A stretch of DNA of 64,000 nt from Halictus rubicundus (lineage: Eukaryota > Arthropoda > Insecta > Hymenoptera > Halictidae), in assembly GCF_050948215.1 (NCBI RefSeq), contig NW_027488622.1, forward strand, positions 256,501 to 320,500. Direction: 5' to 3'. The translations under genes and the position numbers were made by a program. Shown here piece by piece: positions 41,409-52,405 of this stretch. Within the stretch, counting starts at the first letter, position 1, and each line of letters starts with the position of its first letter. The notes below the pieces were generated by a model. It saw nothing but the letters and a program-made list of their open reading frames with translations. It searched no databases and was not told the DNA's origin.

Positions 41409-42860
41409 CTAAGTGCCGAAGTCTATGCGACTAAGGCATATTTCCATTGTGTGTTTAAACGCAGCAGAGCTCTTTTCTCGCAGCCCATGATTGGCTGGTC
41501 TTCCAGCTCTCTTGCAATTTATGCAAGTGGGTTTCTCTTCTTTCGACGGGCACTTCTCATATGTGTGCCCGTCTTTACCGCAGTGCCCGCACGTGTCGGT
41601 TTTGGCTCTGCAATGCTTTGCAACGTGCCCAAATGACTGGCATTTGAAGCACCTCGTTGCAGCGATATAGTCCTTAAGCCCGTAGGCTTGAAACCCTATG
41701 AAGACCCGGTTCCTGTCCAGCAGGATTTTCCTGGTCTTTACTGATACTTCTGCCACCCAGTTGGTGGTTTCACTGTTCTTCTTGCCTGTTTTGAAGAGGA
41801 GTTTAAACTCCTCTTCTAGTTTTGCCTTCGAGTCAAGTTCCAGGTTCTGGTTCTTGATTGCTTTTTGGATATCCTCCTCGGATGTCTCCGAGGGGATTCC
41901 AAATATTATGATTTTTGGTCTCCTCTTGGGGAGGGGACCAATGTCTACTTTCTTAAGTAGTTTCTCGTTGCTGAGGACTTGCTCAAGGTCCTCAGCTGTT
42001 TCAGTCTCTATTAGAATACCGGAGTTCCCGAGTTTCCTCAGGTTCCGGATTCTTATTTTCTGTTCTGTCGGATTGATACAATCCGACAGTACCTTCTTGG
42101 TCTCGTCGCTGTTCTGTATTTTACTACCCTTTACCGGGTAGATGGCTGCAGCTGGCTTGGATTTTGTAACGAGGGTCCTCTTTGCCAGCTGCTTGGTTGC
42201 CTTGTTTGCTCTGATTATGTCCGAGTAGAGCAACGGTTTGGGGGGTGGAGCCTCCTGGCCGCGGCTCTTCTCAGGCATGGAGTCTATCTTTGCAGAAAGC
42301 TCATTCAATTTCTCTGTCATCTTATTCATCTGGTCCTGCATGGAGCTCTGCTCCTTTTGCGCTTCCAGTTTTTCCTTTAGAGCCTTGTTGTCTCTAATGA
42401 GTTCGAGACGGAACTCCCTGGCTTCCGTCTCTACCTCCTCGTGTTCCCTAAGTAGGGTGTCGAGGAGTTCTTCGCCTCTGCTTCGTTGGGGCTCTGTGAG
42501 TCCCCTGAGGAACCTCCTAAGAAGTTCCTCGGCGTTTAGGTCCATTTGGTCGAACCTCTCGAGTTCCATTTTAACGTCCTTTAAAAGCTTTAGCTTATGT
42601 GACTCTTCACACGAGTCACTCTTGTTTTTCCTCTCCCTGTTCCTGGGGAAGTCCCATTTATAATCCTCTGGATTTACGTCCGAATACGAATCATCTGTGT
42701 AGTTGTCTGATTCGTCGTCCCAGACAGTAGCTATGTCCCTGCCTGTCTGGGTCGTTTCTTTTTCCACCTTCGTCTTCCTTTCTCCTGTCTTTCCTTTCTT
42801 TCCTCCCGCCTTCTTCTTTTTGTTTAATGTTTTTGTAATTTTGTTCATGTTTGTTCCCAC
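41409..42860 (-). CDS. R1-like ORF1: Gag-like zinc-knuckle protein
   Basis: This open frame has 483 residues. A Lys-rich N-terminus (NKKKKAGGKKGKTGERK) precedes an acidic stretch, a long predicted coiled coil (about residues 80-210, rich in Glu, Leu and Lys), a central domain (RIRNLRKLGNSGILIETE, PKRRPKIIIFGIPSE) and three zinc knuckles: CFKCQSFGHVAKHC, CGHCGKDGHTYEKC and CINCKRAGRPANH. The last knuckle lacks its final Cys and the C-terminus after it is short. The domain order fits ORF1 of R1-clade LINEs. The frame is uninterrupted even though ORF2 is gone, which would allow a role in trans. Confidence 0.85.
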   Translation of the reverse strand: MGTNMNKITKTLNKKKKAGGKKGKTGERKTKVEKETTQTGRDIATVWDDESDNYTDDSYSDVNPEDYKWDFPRNRERKNKSDSCEESHKLKLLKDVKMELERFDQMDLNAEELLRRFLRGLTEPQRSRGEELLDTLLREHEEVETEAREFRLELIRDNKALKEKLEAQKEQSSMQDQMNKMTEKLNELSAKIDSMPEKSRGQEAPPPKPLLYSDIIRANKATKQLAKRTLVTKSKPAAAIYPVKGSKIQNSDETKKVLSDCINPTEQKIRIRNLRKLGNSGILIETETAEDLEQVLSNEKLLKKVDIGPLPKRRPKIIIFGIPSETSEEDIQKAIKNQNLELDSKAKLEEEFKLLFKTGKKNSETTNWVAEVSVKTRKILLDRNRVFIGFQAYGLKDYIAATRCFKCQSFGHVAKHCRAKTDTCGHCGKDGHTYEKCPSKEEKPTCINCKRAGRPANHGLREKSSAAFKHTMEICLSRIDFGT

Positions 42861-43149
42861 GAGTAGGGACGAAAGACGGTCGCTCCCCGGGTTACGCCCT
42901 TTCCGGGGAGAAGGCTTTTACGCTCAGGTTTCGCCTGGTATCCTGAGGTTTGCGCTAATGGTCGATGGACCCACCGACCGCCCGTGTAAACACGGGACCT
43001 CTTTCGCCGCGTTCTCAGCTTAGAGGTTAAGGGTTTGTTCAAGGGGTTCGCCTCCCCGTTAGGCCGACCGGCTAAGGTAAGCCCCCCGTTTCTCCCGTTC
43101 TGCAACATACCACCGGATGTATCCGGTGGGTCGTCGCGGCAGAGGGGAG

Positions 43150-43400
43150 TCTTCCGGGTGAGAGCCGCGGTTATCGCGAACGATAACACACGCATGGTCT
43201 CCCTGAAAGCCGCGGTCATCGCAAAGCGATGACTCCGCCAGAACTCTCTTTATGAGAGAGCCGCGGTTGTCGCGGAGCGACAACTCACGCAGAGCTCTCT
43301 GAGAGCCGCGGTCCCCGCCATGCGACAACTCCGCAAGAGCTCTCTTCCCAGAGCTGCGGTTGTCGCATGGCGAGAACTCTCGCAGGAACTCTCTTACCAG
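43150..43400 (-). repeat. Hairpin tandem repeats in the R1-like 5'UTR
   Basis: About five units of 46-50 bp each contain GAGAGCCGCGGTTGTCGC and its own partial complement (GCGACAACTC), so each unit can form a hairpin. Units start near 43160, 43205, 43253, 43302 and 43350 and differ in stem sequence while keeping pairing, for example GTTATCGC with GCGATAAC-like partners. They may act as a promoter array or structured leader. Confidence 0.75.
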
Positions 43401-44675
43401 AGCCCCGTTAGTCACCCGAAGGTGTCCAGGTCCTACCACGTGAAGGAGGGGTTGGTGCGTCAGGGTTATACCATGATATAAGTCCCTGACGCTTATAAGA
43501 CCCGGACAAAACAAACAACCAGAGCGGACGATACTTTAAAAAATGGGAAAACAAACACGACCTAACATACAGACTCAACACAATTACAACCACCACCACC
43601 CCGCCCACATACAAACCGGGCCAGTCTTTCCTGGACATCTGCCTCGCAGATGCCAGGCTCGAGCTAGCATACAATACAAACGGGAAAGCCAGTACACTGC
43701 CCTACGACAGTGACGACCTAGCTATTTCAATGCAATTCATCCTGCCCTCAAACATCTCACCAACCACAAACCCAGACCCCATAAAATTAAACTACAAGGC
43801 CACCAAATGGAAAAACTACACTAAACACCTAGACAGATACTATACAAATACGATCCCCACCAATCGCAACTTGACCACAACAGACATCGACAACAACCTC
43901 CTCATCATAACCGAAGCCATACAGAACGCATTAGACACCCCCCCCCCCCCAACACAAGAAACGCAATAACACGACAATGTATATTAACAGAAAAATCGCC
44001 AAACTACAAAAACAAAAAAAGACATTCACAACAATATTACACAGACTACATCTAACCGACCCCAACTCACACCTATCCATAACAAAAACAGCAAAAATTC
44101 ACTCACAAACTCCTAACAAAAAAATTACACTCGGAATTCAGAAAAGCCATTAACGAATACTGGACTAACGTTATCAAACAAATAGACCATAGAAACTCGG
44201 ACACTTTCTTCCCTAATATCAATTCCATATTCCGACGTAAACCCCCATTCACAATAGACGCCATACACATAAAGCAAAACAACAGACAAATCATTACCAG
44301 AAGCCAATGCAACACCTCAACCCTCCAAACAACTAAAGGCATGTACATACTAACAACACCGACGGACAAACTCAACGCCATAGGAGCATACTACGAAACA
44401 ATCAACTCCCCACGATATCTTAACAACGGAACAGGACTAAAAGAACTAATAGACAACACCACCCTCACACTAACAAACGAATTCACAAATAACCGACACA
44501 ACAAAAACACCATTACACAGTTCTCCGACCAAAATATCGCCACACACCCAGACGACTCGGACAACGAAATTGACCCATTCTGTACCCCACACACAGTTGC
44601 AAGTATCATTAAAAAACTCCCAAACAAAACCTCAACCGGGACCGACAGAATCCCCCCAATAGCCCTGAAACACCC

Positions 44676-45611
44676 CTAGTAGCACAAAATATTGTATACA
44701 CATTCATATAATATTAGAAAGAGATTCAATCTTTTTTAAATATTCAAATATAAATGCAATATTTACTTTATATTAAGAAATAAATATTTTTTTTTTAAAT
44801 ATGCAGGAAATATTTATTTCATGTTACGAAAAATATATTTTTTTCTAATTATTAAATGAATCTTTATTTCATATTAGAGATGGAATATTTTTTCCTAATA
44901 TACAGATAATATTTATTTTATATTATGAAAAAAATATTTTTTATTATTATAAAATACATCTTTATGTAATATTAGAAATAGAATATTTTTTTTTAATATG
45001 TAGGAAATATTTTATGTTCATCATGGAAAAATATTTGTTCTACAATATGTTGCTAAGTAAAATGTTTACTTTTAATTTACTTTGAATTCGTGTGTGTCAC
45101 TTAATCGACATCAATTTATATTATAATTTAATAAGTTGTTGCACGAAAAATAATCGTGTAGCTCTTCCGTCTTACACAATGTGATTGAACTGTAAAATTA
45201 AAAAAGTTCGTAGCAACAGACTCCCTATAGCATTTCTGGAACCTATTCGGGATCTTTCTCGGCTTTGTCTAAAGAGAATCTGGAGATTAGACTCGCAGCG
45301 CCAGAAAATATAAACAATTGACTTCGGTCAAAGTAAAGAAATGCATTAATTCGTTAGCAAGCTAGCATTCTGATTGAACGATTAACTGCGGAGCGCGAGC
45401 TATATAGTATACAGTAGTGTTTGACAGAAAGACGTAAAGTCCTCAAATATAAGTATTAATACAGTTTGTAAAAACTGTGTGCGATTGAAGAATTGACAAT
45501 TATTTGTGTGTGTATAGTTTACGCAAACTAATATATTATAGTTTCGGTAATAATAAACGATACGGTCATACGTGTTCTCGACACCTGCATTTCATCGTTC
45601 GCAGAAAAGGT
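44676..45611 (+). mobile_element. T2: 5' part of a second T1-type transposon
   Basis: The element starts CCCTAGTAGCACAAAATATT inside J3 ORF2 and contains the AT-rich subterminal repeats, the leader region and the 5'UTR exon end CGCAGAAAAG/GT (45601-45611). It corresponds to T1 35724-33812 in opposite orientation, minus the extra tandem and inverted repeats. A gypsy-type solo LTR then begins at the third base of the intron. No transposase coding sequence follows, so T2 is truncated or deleted. Confidence 0.6.
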
Positions 45612-46298
45612 TGTAGCGGCTAGCTGGGCGCCGGAAGAGAAACCTTCAGCGCACCAGCACCAAGAGAGATTTATGGTTTGCACAGCATAAGACGCTATTT
45701 GTGAGAAAACGTCTTTAACGATTTTGGCCACTTAGCGGACAGATGTGTCCTTGTAGTTCCTAGCGACGAACTTAATAGCGCAAGTGGACGCCATAAATTT
45801 TGGGTAGTCGAAGGGTTTCCAGCTTAGAGAGTCCCAGCGATGCGTGCCTGGTTCCTATCAACCGGGAAAGCGGTGCCCGTGGACATAAGCCAGCAGGCAC
45901 ATACCGCACTTAGCACTGGGCCCGGAAGACACCCCGCTGCATCACCAAAATTAGATTTTTAACGAAACGACGCGCTCACCCTTCTCACGTACAAGGGGCG
46001 TGGAACGTGGGCGTGTTACGAAAAATTAACCGATTGGTGGAAGTTCCTCGAAAAGACTTCCACCAATCAATCGACATGCGTTTCCGCAATATAAGACGGC
46101 AGACTACCGACGCGTGGTAGCTAGTCGAGTAGAGTCACAACCGAGTGAGAATCGAGTCTCAGTTGAATCGCTGTCTAGCCTAGCCGAACTACTCTGAACG
46201 CCGTCGCGACTTTGTATTGCAAAATAAACGACTCGTCACGAAATACCTGATTGAACATTATTTGAAGGTACCCGCCTCCGATAACCTCGTATCCTTCA
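45612..46298. repeat. Solo LTR, second copy of the 21690-22433 family
   Basis: The sequence from TGTAGCGGCTAGCTGGG to CGTATCCTTCA aligns with the LTR in the T1 transposase, with moderate divergence and a few deletions. The preceding bases are AGGT (45608-45611). The next AGGT occurs 8 bp after the homologous end (46307-46310), so the duplication is uncertain. It destroys the T2 splice donor. Confidence 0.75.
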
Positions 46299-47436
46299 AA
46301 CATCTTAGGTGACTATACCGGAAAAAAATTATTTCAACAATACAAAACATATTTCAGTATACACAGATAAACAATTCGATAGAGAAAGGCCTGTTGGTGC
46401 ACGGACGGAATCAGGCTCAAGCGTGGTCCAGTGAAATTTGTCGGAAGGACGAGAGGGGGGACACCGGCGACACATCTGGCAAAACTGATTGCGTCGGTGT
46501 TTGGTTTCTTCAGTTTACTGATGGACGGGAACGCGTTCGTAATTTCGTGCGAATCATTCCTGTCTCATTTAGTACATAATTTATACACCGCGCGGAAATA
46601 AGTATGCATACTCGTGTCGACGCGATTGTGTACATTTTACATTTGGTGCAGTGAAGTTTGAAGACCGTGTAGTGCACAATGGCACATAATGAAGCATCTT
46701 CTGCTGAGCACGTGAGAAAAACGGTGCTCAAGCGAGCAGCGAAAGCAACAGCATCTTCCAAAAGGCTTCGCGGCTCAACTAAAGGATACAGCAAAAGAAG
46801 ATTATGCTGACATTGTCTCCTTTCTTATGTTATAAAAATAATATTGGCATCCATCAGAACCATCCACGTTAAATTTTCTCTATGCAACAATTCGGGCACC
46901 GTACAGATGTATTACTGCTTCCGCATGTCCAAGGGATACCCCACTTCACCGCCGCTACGGAGTCATCCCAAGTAACCGTAAAAATCATATTTCGGAGTGC
47001 CCTCTAAACTCTTCCAAGGCTAATATTTGCAAACCGTTTTTTTCCTTTACCTGTTGGCTGCCCCTATACACCCCCAATCAGGAATACACCGGACCCGTCA
47101 ATCAGTCGATGTCATTTGTTTATTACTGTATGAAGGAATATCATTGTCATAAAACTACAAATAAATGATTGATTCTATGTAACACAATTGGTTTGCTACG
47201 TAGAGTGAAAAAAATGTTTACAAAAATTGCAATTAGTCGTAATAGCAGAGAAAATGCTGAAGGTTGTATCTTGCAACTTTTTTATGTGGACTTACATTGG
47301 AAATTTAGAAAGTACGATTTGTAGATCTCTTTGAATGATACATGTTCTGAATATTTCATCAAAATCGGTCAACGTTGCAATAAGCTACAAATGTTTTAAA
47401 ATGATCATGTGGGGGTGACTACGTAACGATCGTGGT
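46299..47436. other. No gene recognised
   Basis: A possible acceptor (ACATATTTCAG near 46355) would continue the T2 intron, but the downstream sequence does not resemble the T1 transposase. Short reading frames show no domain. Confidence 0.45.
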
Positions 47437-49313
47437 CTACCACTTTTTTTTTATAACATATGGACCCTTAAATTTTGGAATTAGTTTCTTGTTCGTTCCT
47501 ATTGTTGTGTCTAAGTTTCTGATCATTACATAATCACCAACATTGTACACGTTTGCGCATTTCCGCTTTTTATTATAATCCTCCTCGCTCATCGCTTGAC
47601 TTTTGATTATACTACTGGCAGCATTTTCCCTTAATGTTTGTAAGTCTCTTTCAATATCCTCATTAATTACAAGTTTAACGCAATCATTTATTTCTCCAAA
47701 TTGATCGACACCAAATAGCAGTTTGCTTGCCGTTTCACCTGTACTTTTCGATATTGTATTATTTAGCGCGAACTCTGCTCGATATAGAACTTGATCCCAT
47801 TTTCGGGGGGTTTCGCTTATTTTCGCAAGCATAGGCGTGATTACACGGTTATAGCGTTCGACCTGTCCGTTGGCACGTGGTGTGCCAACAGCTATACGTA
47901 TGTGTTTAATATTTTCGCGCGTTATGAAGTTACAGAATTCTGTCGATTTTTTCTCGCATTCTCGAGAACCAGTATGTTTTGATTAAGTTATCAAATACTT
48001 TTTGTACTCCGACGTGTCCCATATCATCATGGCAAGTACGAATGACATTATGCTCCACTGTTCGTGGAACGTAGAAAAGTAATTTGTTTTTTATTACTTT
48101 TCTGTACACTAATCTATCGCGTAATTCATACAGTTTACTCTCGGTGTTTTCTAATTCGCCACGAATGATTCTGATTTCTTCGTCTCTGTTTTGGCAAAGG
48201 GATAACGTCTGTTCAAATGTATTGTCTTCTATTACTAAAACGCTGTGACATCTGCTTAGCGCATCGAGGTGGCTCATCCTTTTCCCAGATCGATGTTTTA
48301 TTTCATAGTCGTATTCTTGTAAAAACATGGCCCATCTTGCTATTCTCGGATTAATGCTCTGTTTGTTCAACATCAATCTAAAACTATCACAATCTGTTAT
48401 AATTTTGAAATGGGTTCCCGATAAATACACGTGAAATCTTTTTATCGTACTGACAGCAGCTAAACATTCTAACTCAAAAGTATGATATCGCGATTCAACC
48501 GCAGATGTTCTTTGGCTAAAATACGACAAAGGTCTAAATTTTCCATCCGTTTGTTTCTGCATGAGTATTGCTCCGAACCCTGATGCGCTAACGTCACAAT
48601 GCAATTCTGTTTCTAAATTCGGAACGTAAATTGCTAATACAGGACTTGTTGACAATAATTCTTTTAGTTTTCTGAAAGCTTCATTCTCTTTACACCCAAA
48701 TGTGTAAGGAATTTTAACAGACGGACAGCATAAAATCGTTTACTAATAATACGTCGTTCTCTGGTGTCGGTCCTGACGAGACTGATCATTCTTTTATCAT
48801 CTCGTTCGTTTAAATTTTTCCGACGTTCGTTTTATCAATAACATGAACATTGAACAATATATACAGTGGCGGATTAAATCTTAGCTTACATGAACATTAA
48901 ACAATATATACAGTGCTTACAAATTTGAAGTTAGCATTTTTCTTTGCAAGTTCGTACAGTGGTTTTGCAACTACTGAGAACGCAGGTATAAAATGGCGGA
49001 AGTAACTGGCAAAGTATACAAAACGCAATGTTTCTTTCTGATTCCGCGGTGTTGGATAGTTTATTATTGACTCAATATGTTCACTACTTGGTGATATACC
49101 GTTCGCATTTACACGGTACCCTAAATAAGTGATTTCTCGATGTGCGAAAATGCATTTATCTACTCGAAAATGTAATTTGTTTTCTGCTGCGATTTTGAAA
49201 ACTTCACCTACTATATCCAAATGTTCATCAATATTTGTAGTTGCAATTAACAAATCATCCGAGTACGGTACAAGTTTATTTGCGCTTACTTCGAATAATT
49301 TTAATTTCGACAT
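47437..49313 (-). pseudogene. Ty3/gypsy pol remnant (RT, RNase H, integrase ends)
   Basis: Three minus-strand pieces are in order. 49313-48920 is the RT end with the catalytic site written YSDD and the REITYLGYRV motif. 48715-47930 holds RNase H (LHCDVSASGFGAILMQ, RYHTFELECLA, ITDCDSFRLML) and the integrase zinc-binding domain (HDDMGHVGVQKVFDNL). 47955-47437 is the integrase C-terminus (GTPRANGQVERYNR, GDYVMIRNLD). About 200 bp of foreign sequence (48720-48915) splits RT from RNase H, and a deletion near 47950 removes the front of the integrase core. No LTR or gag was found for it. Confidence 0.88.
48716..48920. repeat. Short insertion in the gypsy pol remnant
   Basis: About 200 bp interrupts the codons between NANFKF and FGCKENEAF. 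It contains a 28-bp direct repeat (ACATGAACATTGAACAATAT at about 48840 and 48888). Its origin is unknown. Confidence 0.6.
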
Positions 49314-50001
49314 TTTTAAAGTATTACGATTTTAAAAAATGCATCTGTAAAGGGGAGCCATATCCCTACAAACCATTTTTTTTTGTATTCTGTTTACAGA
49401 ATGAAGCGGATAGCGAATCTTGCCATGGAGGATACGTCAAGTCATCTCAACGCACATGAAGAGGCAGGGGCAGCGGAATGTGTAACGCCGTCGTCAAGTG
49501 GAGAACAAGAGGAAATGTTATGGAATACCTCTTCTGACGCCAGGCATAGTCCAAGAATGGCAGAAGAAGCAGATAAAATTGAAGAAAGGACCAATCAAAC
49601 TGCCACCGACGAAGAAATGCACTTCGTCGAGGAAAACGATACGACAATCGAGCCACTCGCGTTGGGAAATATAACGCCGTCGTCAAGTGAACAACAAGAG
49701 GGAATGTTATTGAATACCTCTAATGACGCCGAGCGTTGTCCAAGAATGGCAGAAGAAACAGATGAAGTGGGAAGAATCATGCAAGAAATTGCCATCGACG
49801 AAGAAGAGGTGCAGGCTCACCGGCTCGTCGTGGAAAGAGAAACGACGATCGACCCACCCGAAGAATTGTGCCTATCAGACGGGTCTCTCAGCATTGTGGA
49901 TGTGCACCATATGTTTCAAGAAATGAAACGTATAAGCGAACACTCTGAAATATTCAATTGTTCGATAAAAAATATGAAAATAATACGTATGAAGAGAACG
50001 G

Positions 50002-50740
50002 TGTTGAAAATATAGACAGGAGACTGAGGCACGGAGTGGCTCAGGATCGGTAGGAAAGTGATATAGGCAGGTGACTGGAGAATGGATGTAAGAAAGATGC
50101 GGGTAGAGTAAATTCTGAGTATAATGGAAACTTAAATATATTAAAACAATAGGTGGATACAAAGGCACGTACAATGAGCTGAGACGTCGTCACGAAAATA
50201 CGTACTAAATGCGAAGCCCGCGAGTACAGAATTGTACAATCCAGCGATCAGTCGATCGTATGATAAGACGCGTGAACTATAGTGATCAGTCGATCAGAAA
50301 GTTGCCAAAGGACCCCGCGCTGGGGTTGTCGCGGGTTATTTATACTGTGCGGGGCCACCGACAGCGGAAGGAATAAGGAGTGGGGTTTTTGAAAATGGCA
50401 AAGGATTTGGCAGTGTCGAGCGTTAGTTAGCGTACGAGGGCAATGCCCTAACGGCCGCTGCTGCACAGGAAACAAGGACGATGGGTAACGGATTTGATAT
50501 TTTGGAGTATGGGAATCGGTGGCCCATGCGACAAGTAATCCGTCAGACGTAAACATAAAGTTTACGTCTGCGTGCGTTGACCCGGTTTTGGCGCCGAGCT
50601 CGATCGGCTGTCTATTGTCGCCCGAGAACCGAGGCCGCTCGCCTGCGGATTGGCGCAAAAACTTTATGATGGGTCTATTTGTGTCGCACGGTTTCTTGCG
50701 TTACCGGGGTTCCCGGTAACGCCTGCAATGATTTTGAACA
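50002..50740. repeat. Solo LTR in the Mutator-like gene (739 bp)
   Basis: The sequence runs from TGTTGAAAATATAGACAG to GCAATGATTTTGAACA, with the 5-bp duplication AACGG at 49997-50001 and 50741-50745. Removing it with one duplication copy joins MKRT to GLETTLTVKC in frame, which confirms both borders. Confidence 0.9.
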
Positions 50741-51875
50741 AACGGGATTGGAGACCACCCTGACCGTGAAATGCATGATGTGCAATTACGAAGCAAATAT
50801 CCACAGTCAACCTAATAATGCTCAGGTAATGGATATCAATCGGAATGCAGTGGCAGGAACGATTCTCAACGGAGGCGGCTACGCACAAATGGAAGGATTC
50901 CTCACTGCCATTAACGTCCCTTGTATGTCAACGAGGAGATACAGCAAAGTCCATGACGACATCGTGGAAAAATTAATCCGTGCTGCGGAAGCGGAAATGG
51001 AAGAAAAGCGGCTGCAGAAGAAAAAGACTTGCCATTGAAAGAGGCGACGTCGTAGAATGTGGGACTCCACATATTCCCGTCGTGGCTGACGGAAGTTGGA
51101 TGAAGCGGTCGTGCCGAACAGGCAGATACGACTCAATATCTGGTGTCGGCGTGATAGTGGGCTATCACACGAAGAAAGTTCTATTCATTGGAGTACGGAA
51201 CAAAATCTGCTCCATTTGCTTGAATGCGGCGAAAAAGGAAGCAGAGCCGCGGCAACACGCATGCTTCAAAAACTGTTGCAGAAACCAGCCCTCCACCAGA
51301 ATGGAGAGTGACGCCATTGCAGAAGGTTTCATTACCAGCGTGGAAAACGGGGATTAATTTATGCGACATTGATTGCTGATGGCGACAGCAGTGTCTATAA
51401 AAAAATTCTGGACTCTGATCCATATAAATCATGGATGATCCGCGTAAAAAAAAATTGAATGCACAAATCATTTGTTGCGCAACGTTTGCAACAAAATGAA
51501 AGATGTTGAGAAGAAAGCTCCGCCCGGTCGCTACAGGCAAGCCGTGGAAAATAATATTCGGCGGATGCGCTCGGGGATTATGAAAGCTGCAGAGTTCAGA
51601 TTTGAACAGAATGTGCCGATGCAACATAAAATAAAAAATGTATGCGAAGACATAATGAATATGCCTAGCCACGTTTTTGGGGAGCACAAACATTGTAATA
51701 GAATAGGATACTTCTGCGATGGAACCACGAAGAAGGACGAGCGGAATATTGTTCCGGAATTGTTAAATTTTGGAGTTTACCAGAACATCCGAGATATCAT
51801 CCGGTCACTTTCAGCGCACGGAGAAAGCATCCTATATCGAAGCAACAACAACGCAGTGTAGAGTTACAACAATAT

Positions 51876-52405
51876 TGTGGGATCAGGACCCCCAGACCAA
51901 AAAGTATGTAGGAGATCGGGAAGAACGGGAGGGTTCCGTGGGTGAGCACGTTAGTCGATCGGCTACCACCAGTGAGGCCGTGGGTTCGATTCCCGCGGCG
52001 GCGGTGCCCTCATTTTTCCCGAGATACTACAATTGGGGGCTCAGCCGGGATTGGGGGAACACCGATCGCCGCACGATGGCGCTGTGAGAAAAACTGCGAA
52101 TTTGTGAGTTGTGTTACGAGTTGTTACGAGTTGACGAGAAATTACGAGTTGTGTTGGTGGCTCTGTGTATGGCCACAACACGAAAGAGAAACGATGAGAC
52201 GACGCTGTGACGGACATTCGAGGGCGAATGTCGTCGCAGGATGGCCGAGTGTGGGATCAGGACCCCCAGACCAAAAAGTATGTAGGAGATCGGGAAGAAC
52301 GGGAGGGTTCCGTGGGTGAGCACGTTAGTCGATCGGCTACCACCAGTGATGCCGTGGGTTCGATTTCCGCGGCGGCGGTGCCCTCATTTTTCCCGAGATC
52401 CTACA
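51876..52405 (+). mobile_element. TRIM (miniature LTR retrotransposon), 530 bp
   Basis: Two 156-bp LTRs (51876-52031, 52250-52405) start TGTGGGATCAGGACCC and end GAGAT(A/C)CTACA. They flank a 218-bp interior that begins with TGGGGGCTCAGCCGGGAT (52034-52051), close to a tRNA-Pro primer-binding site. The 4-bp duplication ATAT flanks it (51872-51875, 52406-52409). The LTRs differ at only a few positions, so the insertion is fairly recent. There is no coding capacity; enzymes must come from elsewhere. It interrupts the Mutator-like gene in the NNIVAKYIGG region. Confidence 0.88.
51945..52016 (+). other. tRNA-like segment in the TRIM LTR
   Basis: Within the LTR, GTGGGTTCGATTCCCGCG contains a perfect Pol III B-box core (GGTTCGATTCC), preceded by a weaker A-box-like GGGTGAGCACGTTAG about 40 bp upstream. 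The second LTR has nearly the same sequence (52319-52390). It does not fold into a proper tRNA by eye. It may be a captured tRNA-derived SINE head or a Pol III promoter. Confidence 0.45.

Larger units (their letters stand above)
40977..43503 (-). mobile_element. R1-like ORF1-only LINE inside J3
   Basis: The insertion is bounded by the 13-bp duplication GGACAAAACAAAC (40964-40976, 43504-43516). On the minus strand the order is a 5'UTR with hairpin repeats (43503-42861), ORF1 (42860-41409) and a 3' region of about 430 bp without poly(A), ending GGTCAATACTACAT. No endonuclease or RT remains between ORF1 and the 3' end, so it is either a deletion copy or a non-autonomous LINE that borrows enzymes. 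Confidence 0.82.
38871..44675 (+). mobile_element. Jockey-like LINE J3, disrupted
   Basis: ORF1 (38939-40477) and ORF2 (from 40470) lie on the plus strand. ORF2 contains an inserted R1-like element (40977-43503) and stops abruptly at 44675, early in the RT domain, where T2 begins. Several frameshifts are present. The coding strand is C/A-rich and G-poor, unlike LINEs A and B. No target duplication of J3 was found, and its start near 38871 is approximate. Confidence 0.8.
40470..44675 (+). pseudogene. J3 ORF2: endonuclease and start of RT, interrupted
   Basis: The endonuclease begins at ATG 40470 (KIAAINVNSLI, LLSETKLNPSHN, AGDLNTKRTDWG). It is cut at 40976 by the R1-like insertion and resumes in frame at 43517 (FLDICLADARLE, PYDSDD). 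Frameshifts at a C-run near 43940-43950 and near 44105 precede the linker and the first RT segment (SSTGTDRIPPIALKHP-like, ending 44675). The rest of the RT is lost. Removing the insertion and one 13-bp duplication restores the frame across the junction. Confidence 0.85.

Noticed and set aside
41085..41636. Open plus-strand frame of 183 codons
   Set aside because: It runs antisense over the R1-like 3' region and the ORF1 end, has no domain, and codon content follows the antisense gene.
43150..43400. CRISPR-like array
   Set aside because: Units are contiguous, imperfect and self-complementary, without unique spacers, inside a LINE leader in a eukaryotic context.
45528..45731. Minus-strand frame that looks like a second copy of the T1 transposase
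   Set aside because: The shared 40 residues are encoded by the LTR family present at both places. No transposase sequence adjoins here.
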